Below, in pieces: positions 48,743-57,960 of a stretch of DNA of 64,000 nucleotides (positions within the stretch are counted from its first letter, which is position 1; each line of letters starts with the position of its first letter). Source of the DNA: Myxococcales bacterium (GTDB lineage Bacteria; Myxococcota_A; Bradymonadia; UBA7976; UBA1532). Below the pieces are notes generated by a model. The model did not search any database. It worked only from the letters and a program-made list of their open reading frames with translations, and was not told the origin of the DNA. The translations under genes were made by a program, and so were the position numbers. Location: contig JACKDP010000004.1 of assembly GCA_020633435.1 (NCBI GenBank), positions 434,001 through 498,000 on the forward strand. The letters run 5' to 3'.

Positions 48743-51002
48743 CGCGCACCTCCCGCCAGGTCTGGTCCAGGGCCTTCAGGTCGTCGGCCTGCCGGCTCAA
48801 GAGCCGCGAGATCTGGTCGGATTTGTCCTGCTTCTGCTTCCACGCCACGTCCACGAGCCCGACGTCCGCCTCGAGCACCAGGCCGTCGATGCGGCCGAGC
48901 ACATGCAGGAAGCTGCGCGCCGCGATGGCGCCGCCGAGGGTCTCCGTCTGGGCCTGGTAGTCGCCCAGATCCCGCTGATACTCCGCGATGTTGGCGGCCT
49001 CCCGGGCGAGCTGGGCGGTGTAGTCGCCGGCCTTGCGATCCACATGGGAGCGGGCGCGCCGGTGGAACCGGCCGACCCGGGTGTCGACGTCGCGGGCCGC
49101 GCTGAAGAGGTCCATGGGCAGCGAGACGCCCCGGGCCCGCAGCCAGTCGAGCTCGGCCTCGAGGGCCGCGAGGTAGTCGAGCCGCACCCGGTCGTCGCGG
49201 GCGCTGGCCTCGTCGCCGATGCCAATCTGGATGCGCTCCAGGCTGAGCGCGTCGGCCAGGGCGCGCAGCTCGGTGCGCAGCTCCCGGGCCTGGGCCAGCT
49301 CGATCTCCACCTGGGCCAGGACGCGCTTGTCGCCGGGGCGGCCCCCTTCGACCCGCGTCTGGTCCTCGATGTAGCGGTCGATGGCCACGAGCTGGGCTTC
49401 GAGGCCACGGATGGCCACGTCGAGCTTGAAGAGCTCGGTGTCCAGCCGCCGCAGCTCGTCATCCACGCGGGCCTCGCGCGACATCACCGCCACCGCCGAG
49501 GTGGGGACGCGCTCGAAGCGCTCGGCGGCCTCCTGGCGGGCCTTGCGCAGCGCCTTGTACTCCCGCGGCTGCTCCGAGAGCTCCGCGGCGACGGCGTCGA
49601 GCACCTGGGCGCGCACCTGGAGCATCCGGCTGCGCAGCTCCGAGGCCTTGAGCCAGCCCTGCGCGAGCTGGGGGAAGACCTCGACGCGGTTGCGGCCCGC
49701 CAGCGCGACCTCGAGCCGCCGGATCGTCCGCTCCATCTCCTCGACGTCGCGGCGCTGGGCGCCGAGATCGGCCACCAGCAACAGCGCGCGATCGGCCTCC
49801 GCGTCGGAGCCCGCGAACTCGGCGGCCCGGGCCGGCAGGAACGAGGTGAGGTCGAAGTCGGCGATGCCGCGGCCGATGACCTTGTTGAAGTGGCTCACCA
49901 GGTCGCCCTCGTTGCGCCGGATGACCGTCTTCATCTCGGCCTGCATGGGCTCGAACTCGAAGAGGACCTCCTGGAACGCCTGGGTGGCCTGCTCGTGGCG
50001 GCCGAGCATCAGCAGCAGCTTGCCCTGCAGGAGGCGGGCGTCGGGGCCCTTGATGACGTCGGGCTGGGCGATGAGCTGGATCTCGAGCTTGCGCAGGGCC
50101 TTCTCGAACTCGCCCTGCTTGATGGAGATCCAGACGCTCTCGTAGAGGGCGTCGTCGAAGGCGGCCGACTCGCGGGGCACCGCGGCGTAGGCGGCCACGG
50201 CCTCGGGGAACTGCCCGCGCTCGTAGTGGATGCGGCCCACGGCCAGGCGCGCCTCGTCCACGGCGCCCTTCTGGGCGTCGTCGAGGCCGCCGGCGGCGTC
50301 ACCGCGGGCGATGATGGCGTTGAAGGTGGCCAGGGCGTCGTCGTAGCGACGCTCCTTCACCTGCACGACGCCCAGGTGGTAGCGGGCGCGGTACCACTCG
50401 GCGTGCTCGGCGGGCACCCGGCTGAAGGCCTCGGTGGCCTCGGCCAGGGCGCCGCGGCGGTAGTGGAACTTGCCGACCGCGTAGAGCAGGGCCGGATCGG
50501 GCTCGCCCCCAAGCATCGCCTGGGCCTGCCGCAGCCGCGCCAGCGCGGCGTCCTCATCGCGGGTGGCGACGGCGATCTCGAGCAGCCGCCCGAGGGCGCG
50601 CTGCTTCTGGTCGCGGGTGCCCGCCTCGAGCACCTGGTCGAAGCGATGCGTCGCCGCCCGGAAGTTGCGCAGGTGGAAGAGCGAGTCGGCCAGGTAGAAG
50701 AGCGCGTCGCGGTAGCCCGGGTGCTGCTTCGCCGCCGCGCCCTCCACCACGTCGTCGAGGACCATCGAGGCGCGCTCGTAGTCCCGGGTGAGGTAGAAGA
50801 GCTGGCCGTCGCTGATGCGGGCCGTCACGTCGTGGTGGTGCTCGAGATCGGCGGCCGCGAGGTAGCGCTGCTCCAGCTCGTCGAGGGCGGTCCGCGCCGC
50901 CTGCAGCGCGGTGCGCTGGGGGGCGAAGTCATCGGCCCGGGCCGCGGGCACGCCCGCCAGCCACAGCCCCGCCGTGATCGCGAGACGTCGCACGGTCGCC
51001 AC
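48735..51002 (-). CDS. TPR / coiled-coil periplasmic protein, GltC-like
   Basis: A 755-residue protein with a signal peptide (LAITAGLWLAGVPAARA), TPR repeats at about 30-370 and a long, charged, mainly helical and probably coiled-coil second half (400-755). TPR examples are FYLADSLFHLRNFRAATHRF and LLYAVGKFHYRRGALAEATE. GltC in Myxococcus is a TPR protein tied to the outer membrane. This one is slightly longer but in the same position, directly before the GltD-like gene (8-bp overlap). GTG 51002 is used; a second GTG three codons later is possible. It lies six bases after the gene for the 251-residue protein. Confidence 0.78.
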   Translation of the reverse strand: MATVRRLAITAGLWLAGVPAARADDFAPQRTALQAARTALDELEQRYLAAADLEHHHDVTARISDGQLFYLTRDYERASMVLDDVVEGAAAKQHPGYRDALFYLADSLFHLRNFRAATHRFDQVLEAGTRDQKQRALGRLLEIAVATRDEDAALARLRQAQAMLGGEPDPALLYAVGKFHYRRGALAEATEAFSRVPAEHAEWYRARYHLGVVQVKERRYDDALATFNAIIARGDAAGGLDDAQKGAVDEARLAVGRIHYERGQFPEAVAAYAAVPRESAAFDDALYESVWISIKQGEFEKALRKLEIQLIAQPDVIKGPDARLLQGKLLLMLGRHEQATQAFQEVLFEFEPMQAEMKTVIRRNEGDLVSHFNKVIGRGIADFDLTSFLPARAAEFAGSDAEADRALLLVADLGAQRRDVEEMERTIRRLEVALAGRNRVEVFPQLAQGWLKASELRSRMLQVRAQVLDAVAAELSEQPREYKALRKARQEAAERFERVPTSAVAVMSREARVDDELRRLDTELFKLDVAIRGLEAQLVAIDRYIEDQTRVEGGRPGDKRVLAQVEIELAQARELRTELRALADALSLERIQIGIGDEASARDDRVRLDYLAALEAELDWLRARGVSLPMDLFSAARDVDTRVGRFHRRARSHVDRKAGDYTAQLAREAANIAEYQRDLGDYQAQTETLGGAIAARSFLHVLGRIDGLVLEADVGLVDVAWKQKQDKSDQISRLLSRQADDLKALDQTWREVRGE

Positions 51003-51008
51003 GGCGCC

Positions 51009-51764
51009 TCAGCGCTCTGCGTCGGGCGCGTCGACGCGCTCGCCGTCGGGCGCCGCTGCGGTCCGCACGTCCGACAGGCGATCCTCGAACCGGATGTCGG
51101 GCCGGTCCTTGAGGTCGGTGGTGATGCCGCCCTTCTCGTAGCCGATGGCCTTCACCTCGACGAGCTTGCCCTCGTCCGCCCGGAAGGTGTGGGAGGAGCG
51201 CAGGTTGAACACGTAGCCCTTGAGGTACGAGAAGATGCCGAAGCCGTTGCCCCGGTAGGTCATGACCACCGAGAGCGTGTGGTTGCCGGGCACGATGGGG
51301 CCGTTGAGGATCTCGATCTCCTCCTTGCCGTCGAGGTCGCCGTCCTGGTCGACCAGCGAGCGGATGGGCGTGCCGTCGAGGCTGTAGCTGACCTTCTCCA
51401 GCCGGAAGCTGGAGCCCATCTCGTTGCGGTGGAGGATCTGGGCCTCGGCGCCGGCGATGCTCGACGCCAGCACGCTCTCCTTGAGGATGGCGAGCCGCGT
51501 CTTGGAGCGGAAGATGCGCTCCTTGAGCTCGTTGACCCGAGTCTCGAGCTCCGTGATCTTGAGCTTGTACGCTTGATCGCCGGTCAGCCCGTCGGCCTCG
51601 CCGGCGGGGGCTTCGGCGGCTTCGGCCGCCTCGTCCCCCGGCGCAGCTTCCTCGACGGCCTCCGCCTCGACGTCGGCCTCTTCGGCATCACCCCCGTCCG
51701 GGGCCGCCAGGGCCGCGGACGCGAGCAGGAGGAGGAACGGGAGCAGCACTGAGGAACGACGCAT
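51009..51764 (-). CDS. Periplasmic coiled-coil protein heading the Glt-like operon
   Basis: A 251-residue protein with a signal peptide (LLPFLLLLASAALA). An acidic Ala/Glu-rich stretch (22-60) and a coiled coil (about 62-105, LKITELETRVNELKERIF) follow. The C-terminal beta-rich domain (about 110-225) has the segments LNGPIVPGNHTLSVVMTYRG and FRADEGKLVEVKAIGYEKGG. Homologues beside gltC are sometimes labelled 'dihydrolipoamide acetyltransferase', but no lipoyl or acyltransferase motif is present. It is first in the operon, just behind a good promoter, and likely a structural part of the periplasmic complex. Confidence 0.72.
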   Translation of the reverse strand: MRRSSVLLPFLLLLASAALAAPDGGDAEEADVEAEAVEEAAPGDEAAEAAEAPAGEADGLTGDQAYKLKITELETRVNELKERIFRSKTRLAILKESVLASSIAGAEAQILHRNEMGSSFRLEKVSYSLDGTPIRSLVDQDGDLDGKEEIEILNGPIVPGNHTLSVVMTYRGNGFGIFSYLKGYVFNLRSSHTFRADEGKLVEVKAIGYEKGGITTDLKDRPDIRFEDRLSDVRTAAAPDGERVDAPDAER

Positions 51765-51797
51765 CGACAGGCACCGCCGAGCACGAAACGATGTGGG

Positions 51798-51827
51798 GGC
51801 CTAACATAGCGAGCCCGGGGCTGTCAA
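51798..51827 (-). promoter_or_regulatory. Promoter of the Glt-like operon
   Basis: TTGACA (51827-51822), 18 bp and TAGGCC (51803-51798) on the minus strand, giving a leader of about 28 nt before the ATG at 51764. A TATGTT also lies in the spacer. The -35 is a perfect consensus. Confidence 0.6.
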
Positions 51828-51851
51828 TTCCCCCAATTCGCCCACTCTGTA

Positions 51852-51877
51852 GAAAAACCCTTCGATTTCGCTGGGTT
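51852..51877 (-). terminator. Intrinsic terminator after obgE
   Basis: On the minus strand AACCC and GGGTT pair around a 12-nt loop, and TTTTT follows. It lies 30 bp past the obgE stop and 25 bp before the Glt-operon promoter. It separates housekeeping genes from the Glt-like operon. Confidence 0.5.
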
Positions 51878-51906
51878 GGAGACGTTTTCGCCGTCCAGTC
51901 GCTGCC

Positions 51907-52932
51907 TCAGCTCCACCGCCCGATGGCGTTGAGGTGCCGCGAGATGCGGGTCAGGAGGGCGTCCAGGCCGGCGCCGGTGACGGCGGAGATCTCGAAGAGC
52001 TCCACGTCGGCCGGCAGCGACGCCCGCAGCGGGTCGGCCCACTCGGGCACGTCGGGGCGGTCACACTGCGAGAGCAGGACGAACCAGGGCCGCTCCAGCA
52101 GCGTGTCGTCGTAGCGCTCGAGCTCGGCGCGCAGCGTCCGCAGATCCTGGACGGGATCGCGGCCCTCGCCGTAGTCCACCGTCACCAGGAACAAGAACAG
52201 CGCCGTGCGCTCGATGTGGCGCAGGAACTGGAAGCCCAGCCCCGCCCCCTCGGCCGCCCCCTCGATGATGCCCGGGATGTCGGCCACCACGTAGCTGCGG
52301 CCGTCGTCCACGCGCACCACGCCCAGGTTGGGCTCCAGCGTGGTGAACGGGTAGTCCGCCACCTTCGGCCGGGCGCGGCTGATGCGGCTGATGAGGGTGG
52401 ACTTGCCCGCGTTGGGGAAGCCGACCAGGCCCACGTCCGCCAGCAGCTTGAGGACGAGGCGCAGGTCGCGCTCCTCCCCCTCCTCGCCGGGCTGGGCGTA
52501 CTGCGGGCTGCGGCGCGAGGGCGTCGCGAAGTTCGCGTTGCCCTTCCCGCCCCGGCCCCCGCGCAGCAGGATGGCCTGCTCGCCGGGCGTGGTCAGATCG
52601 GCCAGCAGCTCGTCCGTCTCGGCGTCGAAGATCTCGGTGCCAGCGGGCACCCGCACGATCAGGTCTTCGCCCTTGGCCCCGCTGCAGTCGGACGGCCCAC
52701 CGGGCTCGCCGTTGCCGGCCCGCAAGTGGCGCCGATAGCGCAGATCGAGGAGCGTCGCGAGGGACGAGTCGGCCTCGAAGACCACGTCGCCGCCCTTGCC
52801 GCCGTTGCCACCATCGGGGCCACCGCGGGGGACGTACTTCTCCCGCCGGAAGCTGACGCAGCCGGCCCCGCCGTCGCCGGAGCGGGCGGAGACCTGGGCC
52901 TCATCGATGAACTGGTAGCCGCGAGCGGACAC
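51907..52932 (-). CDS. obgE: Obg-family GTPase
   Basis: A 341-residue protein. The N-terminal Gly-rich Obg fold starts FIDEAQVSARSGDGGAGCVSF and includes GRGGKGNANF. The G domain has G1 GFPNAGKST, the TT of G2 in YPFTTLEP, G3 DIPGIIEGA and G4 SQCD in place of NKxD. It acts in 50S ribosome maturation and stress control. The G4 motif is unusual: Ser-Gln-Cys-Asp replaces Asn-Lys-x-Asp, though the Asp that reads guanine remains. The C-terminal OCT domain of some family members is absent. The gene follows rplU and rpmA, the classic order. Confidence 0.95.
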   Translation of the reverse strand: MSARGYQFIDEAQVSARSGDGGAGCVSFRREKYVPRGGPDGGNGGKGGDVVFEADSSLATLLDLRYRRHLRAGNGEPGGPSDCSGAKGEDLIVRVPAGTEIFDAETDELLADLTTPGEQAILLRGGRGGKGNANFATPSRRSPQYAQPGEEGEERDLRLVLKLLADVGLVGFPNAGKSTLISRISRARPKVADYPFTTLEPNLGVVRVDDGRSYVVADIPGIIEGAAEGAGLGFQFLRHIERTALFLFLVTVDYGEGRDPVQDLRTLRAELERYDDTLLERPWFVLLSQCDRPDVPEWADPLRASLPADVELFEISAVTGAGLDALLTRISRHLNAIGRWS

Positions 52933-52988
52933 GGGCGTCCTCGGCCGCCGTCGGGCGGCGCGCGCGAAAGGAGATCAGTGGAAGAGGA

Positions 52989-53237
52989 TCAGTAGACGGC
53001 GACGCGCTTGCGGCCCTGGCCGAAGTTCTCGAACTTCACGGTGCCGTCCTTCAGGGCGAACAGCGTGTAGTCGCGCCCGAGGCCGACATTGCTGCCGGGG
53101 TGGATGCGGGTGCCGCACTGGCGAACCAGGATGCTGCCGGCCGTGACGACCTGCCCGTCGAAGCGCTTGACGCCGCGGCGCTGCGCGTTCGAGTCGCGCC
53201 CGTTGCGGGTAGAGCCCTGTCCCTTTTTGTGAGCCAT
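52989..53237 (-). CDS. rpmA: 50S ribosomal protein L27
   Basis: An 82-residue protein starting MAHKKGQGSTRNGRDS, with the conserved RQCGTRIHPGSNVGLGRDYTLFAL core. Its N terminus reaches the peptidyl-transferase centre. No Firmicutes-type cleavable extension is present. It sits between rplU (13 bp upstream) and obgE. Confidence 0.97.
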   Translation of the reverse strand: MAHKKGQGSTRNGRDSNAQRRGVKRFDGQVVTAGSILVRQCGTRIHPGSNVGLGRDYTLFALKDGTVKFENFGQGRKRVAVY

Positions 53238-53250
53238 CTCGCCGCCCTCC

Positions 53251-53562
53251 TCAGGCCTTGATGCCAGTCACCTTGAGCTCGGTAAAGCTCTGGCGGTGAC
53301 CCTGCTTGCGGGTGTAGCCCTTACGGCGCCGCTTCTTGAAGACGAGGATCTTGCGGGCGCGATCCTGAAGCAGGATGCGGGCCTCGACCCGGGCGCCCTC
53401 GATCGTCGGGGTGCCAATGCGGGTCTCTCCGTCGCCACCGAGCAGGAGGACGTCGTCGAGGGTCAGAGTATCGCCGGCGGCGCCGGGCAGCTTCTCCACG
53501 CGCAGGGTCTGACCCTCAGCGACGCGGTACTGCTTTCCGCCGGTTCGGATGATCGCGTACAT
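53251..53562 (-). CDS. rplU: 50S ribosomal protein L21
   Basis: A 103-residue protein starting MYAIIRTGGKQYRVAEGQTLRVEKL-type sequence and ending with KKRRRKGYTRKQGHRQ, the L21 signature. I chose the ATG at 53562, which gives the normal family length, over a longer frame that begins 45 bp upstream. First gene of rplU-rpmA-obgE, behind a clear promoter. Confidence 0.97.
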   Translation of the reverse strand: MYAIIRTGGKQYRVAEGQTLRVEKLPGAAGDTLTLDDVLLLGGDGETRIGTPTIEGARVEARILLQDRARKILVFKKRRRKGYTRKQGHRQSFTELKVTGIKA

Positions 53563-53603
53563 GAAGTCCGCCTCGGTTTCGGTTGGAGCGGTACGGGCCG
53601 CGC

Positions 53604-53632
53604 ACACTACCGACGGCCGACCGCAAAGTCAA
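53604..53632 (-). promoter_or_regulatory. Promoter of rplU-rpmA-obgE
   Basis: TTGACT (53632-53627), 17 bp and TAGTGT (53609-53604) on the minus strand, 35 nt before the rplU start and directly after the mtnA stop codon. Confidence 0.6.
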
Positions 53633-54661
<1,029 letters not shown>

Positions 54662-54678
54662 GGGATCCTCGAACGGGG

Positions 54679-56733
54679 TCAGCCGCCCCGCAGGCGGGTG
54701 ATGCGATCTTGCACCATGTTGGTCCGACGCCCGGTGGGGTGGCGCCGCAGGTAGTCCTCGTAGGCGGCCAGGGCGGCGTCCTTGTTGCCGGCCCGCTCCA
54801 GCGCCACGGCGAGGCCGTAGCGGGCGTCGGCGTAGCCGGCGTAGCCAGCGAGAGAGCGACGGAAGTAGCTGATCGCGCGGGGATAGTCGCCATCGTCCAC
54901 GTCGCACCAGCCCAGGCTGGCGAGGGCCTCGGCGTTGCCGGGCTTCACGCTCAGCGCCTCCAGCAGCAGCCGCCGGGCTTCGCCGTTCTTGCCGCGCTCC
55001 TGGGCCTTGCGGGCTCGATCCATCAGGCCGTCGAAGCCGCCGGCGCGGGCCACCGGCCGGGGGGCGGGCGCGCCGGTGCGGGGGGCTGCCGAGCGGGGGG
55101 CCACGGGGCGGGCCGCCGTCGGAGGCGCGGCCGTCGGCGCGACGCGGGGGCATGCCGTGGGCGGCGCCGCGGTGGCCACGGCCGCGGGGGGCGGCTCGAC
55201 GGGCTCGACGGGCTCCTCCCCCACCAGCGGTGCCGGGGCCTTCCCGCCCAGCCGGGCCAGCAGCCGGGCCGCCGGCCCGTGCTCCGGGTGGCTGGCGGTC
55301 AGCCGCGTCAGCTCGAAGACGGCCTCTTCGGTGCGCCCCGACCGGGCCAGGGCCACCGCGAGCAGGTACCGCGCCCGCGGCCGGTCGAGGGCCGAGGCGG
55401 GCAACCGGGCCAGCCGGCTCTGGGCGGCTGCCCAGTCGCCGTTGTGCACGCTCACCGCCGCCCGCACGAGGTTGGCCTCGTCGGAGTCGACACCCGCCGC
55501 CTCGACCTTGGCCAGGAACTTGTTGGCCCGCTGGCGGCTGCCCTGGACGCGGTAGAAGTCGGCGTAGCCCAGGGCGACCCCGGGCTCCGTCTCGTCGAGG
55601 CGCAGGGCCTCGGCCAGCGAGGCCTCGGCGATCTTGAGGAGCACCGACGGATCGGCCCCCTCGAGCTTGCGGTACTCGGCCCGGGCCATGGCCACGCGCG
55701 CCCGGCCCAGGTGGGCCCGGACGGCCAGGCTGCGATCCCGCGGCGGCTCGCCCAGCACCCGCAGCACCTCGGCGTAGTCGGCGTCGGCCCGGGCGAAGGA
55801 GTCCTCGGTGTCCTTCTCGTACTCCGCCTCGGCCCGCTCGATGGTGAGGTAGAGCTCGCCCGAGGCCCGCCCGGGGCCCGCGGCCACCGGCCGGGTGGGC
55901 TCGCCGCCGGCGAGCTGGTCGTAGATGAAGTAGGCCAGGCCAGCGAGGGCCACCGTCGCCAGCACCCCCATCAGGAAGCCGCGCCCCATCGTCTCGGGGG
56001 CCGGACGCCCGGGCCGCGGGCCGGGCATGGGCTCCGGCTCGGGGCGCCGCTGGGGCACGCGGCCCCGCGCCTCGGGGGGCAGCGGCGTGCGGCGCACCTG
56101 CACGTCGGGGTGCTGGAGGCGCTGGATGGGCACCGTCGGGTTGGTGTCGAGCGGGGTGCTCGGCATCGGCGGCCCCGACGCGCGCCGCCCGCCCTCCAGC
56201 GGGATGGCCCGGGGGCCGTCCAGGGGCACCGCCCGCGGCCCCTCCAGGCGGAAGCGCCCGCCCGACATCAGGTCCTCGGCGCCGAACGGCGGCGGCCGCG
56301 AGGCCGGGGGCGCCGACGAGCTCAGGCGCTGCAACGACTCGGAACCACTCAGGATCTCGTCCGTCGCCCGCCCGGCGGAGGCGTCGACGGCGTGGAAGAA
56401 GCTGGCCAGCTCGACGATGGAGCCGAGCGTCTTCCAGCTCTCCCCCGTCTTCGAGATCTCGTCATCCCGGGCCACCTTCCGCTCGACGATCCACTGCTGC
56501 AGCGTGGCCAGATCGCGAAACTCGCGCACCTCGCCGCGGCGGTTGCGGATCATCCAGTGGCGGGGGCGGACCGGGGCGTCGTCGGGGCGATCACGCTGCT
56601 CGGGCTCGACGGGCGCGCGCACGACGCGGAACAGGTGCCCGCACTGCGTGCACTTGACCGTGATGCCGGCGGCGGTGACCTTCGAGTCGTCGAACTCGTA
56701 CTCAGTCCCGCAGTTCTCGCACTTGACGTCCAT
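54679..56733 (-). CDS. Zinc-ribbon / GYF-like / TM / TPR protein
   Basis: A 684-residue protein. The N-terminal MJ0042-type zinc ribbon has CENCGTEYEF and CTQCGHLF. A GYF-like domain follows at about 58-115 (HWMIRNRRGEVREFRDLATLQQWI). Pro-rich disorder spans 130-245. A membrane helix (FLMGVLATVALAGLAYFIYD) lies at about 255-275, then TPR-rich helices to the end with a Pro/Ala break at about 520-570. The topology places ribbon and GYF domain in the cytoplasm and the repeats outside. This recalls the cytoplasmic half of Myxococcus GltJ and the TPRs of GltI, but such proteins are common in the group. It overlaps the gene upstream by 32 bp. Confidence 0.7.
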   Translation of the reverse strand: MDVKCENCGTEYEFDDSKVTAAGITVKCTQCGHLFRVVRAPVEPEQRDRPDDAPVRPRHWMIRNRRGEVREFRDLATLQQWIVERKVARDDEISKTGESWKTLGSIVELASFFHAVDASAGRATDEILSGSESLQRLSSSAPPASRPPPFGAEDLMSGGRFRLEGPRAVPLDGPRAIPLEGGRRASGPPMPSTPLDTNPTVPIQRLQHPDVQVRRTPLPPEARGRVPQRRPEPEPMPGPRPGRPAPETMGRGFLMGVLATVALAGLAYFIYDQLAGGEPTRPVAAGPGRASGELYLTIERAEAEYEKDTEDSFARADADYAEVLRVLGEPPRDRSLAVRAHLGRARVAMARAEYRKLEGADPSVLLKIAEASLAEALRLDETEPGVALGYADFYRVQGSRQRANKFLAKVEAAGVDSDEANLVRAAVSVHNGDWAAAQSRLARLPASALDRPRARYLLAVALARSGRTEEAVFELTRLTASHPEHGPAARLLARLGGKAPAPLVGEEPVEPVEPPPAAVATAAPPTACPRVAPTAAPPTAARPVAPRSAAPRTGAPAPRPVARAGGFDGLMDRARKAQERGKNGEARRLLLEALSVKPGNAEALASLGWCDVDDGDYPRAISYFRRSLAGYAGYADARYGLAVALERAGNKDAALAAYEDYLRRHPTGRRTNMVQDRITRLRGG

Positions 56734-57907
56734 GCTCTCCGCTCAGGCGCAGCATCGCGCGCCGGTACCGGGCCAGCGCCTCGTCGGCCTCCTGGGTCTG
56801 CCGCCCGCGCGCCAGGGCGAGGGCGAGGTAGCGATAGACGCGCGGATCGGCGTCCGGCCCCTCCAGCTTGCGCAGGGCCTCCACCGCCGCCGCGTGCTGG
56901 CCAGCGTCGAGGGCCGCGATGGCCGCCGCCAGCGCCGGGGCGGGCGGCCCGGGCGCGTCGACGCTGACCACGCGATCCGCCGCCGGCAGGATGCCCGTCC
57001 GCTGGCCCACGATGACGCCCCCCACCAGCAGCAGGCCGGCCGCCAGGGCGACGCCGAGCACCAGGCCGAAGCCCACGGTGCGGGCGGGCACGGGCGCGGC
57101 GGCGCGGCGCGCGCGCTGGGCGGCGGCCTCCTCCGACTCGCCCCGCAGCGGCGAGACTTCGCGCTCGCCCGACGCCGCCGGCGAGGGCCCACGGTCGTCG
57201 CGCTCATCCAGCAGGATGGGGGCGTCGTCGTCGAAGCTGCTGACCCGGGCGCCAGACGGCGCGTCGGCGCGCTTGCCCACCCGGCTGGCCAGCTCGGGGA
57301 AGGCGTCCACCGTCGCGAAGTCGCCGGTGCCGCGGGCGATGCGGATGGCGGTCAGATCCTCGCGGCCCTGCAGCCAGGCCACCACGGCGTCGACGGACAT
57401 CAGCTCGTAGACGAGGCCCCGGCCGGTGCGGGCCCGCCAGACGGAGGCCGACGGGGCCACGTCCAGCACCCGCGTCGCGTCCTCGTCGTCGCGCAGGCGA
57501 CCCGGCCCCTCCAGCCCGCCGACGCCCCCCAGGTCGCCGAGGGAGACGCCGCCCCCCTCCCCCCCGCGGCGGGGGGCCTGGTCCATGAGGACGGAGAGGT
57601 CGACGGGGGCGCCCAGATCGCTGAGCTCGATGTTCACGTCGCCGCCGGGCAGCGCCATGTTCTCACCGGTGAGCCGGGAGAAGTCGAAGCCCACGGGCGG
57701 GGTCGTCAGGCCGAACTGGTCGGTGGTCGCGGGCTCCAGCAGGGAGCGCTCCGCCTTGGGATCGGCGCCGTCGAAGAGGGCCCCGCCGCCCAGCAGCGGA
57801 TCGTGCCCCACCGCGAAGGTGCGGTGGCAGTCCGGGCACTGCACGGGCCCCTGGTGATCCAGGTCGACCTCGGCGTAGCCCTGGCAGTGGGGACATTCCA
57901 CCAGCAT
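56702..57907 (-). CDS. Zinc-ribbon / GYF-like / TM protein
   Basis: A 401-residue protein. The N-terminal zinc ribbon has CPHCQGYAEV and CPDCHRTF. Disorder follows with short Leu/Gly motifs (LGDLGGVGGLEG), then a GYF-like domain at about 155-215 (VWRARTGRGLVYELMSVDAVVAWLQG). A membrane helix lies at about 287-312 (VGFGLVLGVALAAGLLLVGG), and a short TPR-like tail (320-395) ends it. It is a smaller sister of the next protein, with which it overlaps by 32 bp. ATG 57907 is used; a TTG three codons earlier is possible. Probably an inner-membrane adaptor; function unknown. Confidence 0.65.
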   Translation of the reverse strand: MLVECPHCQGYAEVDLDHQGPVQCPDCHRTFAVGHDPLLGGGALFDGADPKAERSLLEPATTDQFGLTTPPVGFDFSRLTGENMALPGGDVNIELSDLGAPVDLSVLMDQAPRRGGEGGGVSLGDLGGVGGLEGPGRLRDDEDATRVLDVAPSASVWRARTGRGLVYELMSVDAVVAWLQGREDLTAIRIARGTGDFATVDAFPELASRVGKRADAPSGARVSSFDDDAPILLDERDDRGPSPAASGEREVSPLRGESEEAAAQRARRAAAPVPARTVGFGLVLGVALAAGLLLVGGVIVGQRTGILPAADRVVSVDAPGPPAPALAAAIAALDAGQHAAAVEALRKLEGPDADPRVYRYLALALARGRQTQEADEALARYRRAMLRLSGEHGRQVRELRD

Positions 57908-57960
57908 AGGCTTCAAACGGTGCCACAGGGCGACGGGGAACGCCAGCCCGGGGGCCCGGG

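Noticed and set aside
51009..51764. Dihydrolipoamide acetyltransferase
   Set aside because: Relatives carry this label, but the protein is exported and has neither a lipoyl domain nor the acyltransferase active-site motif.
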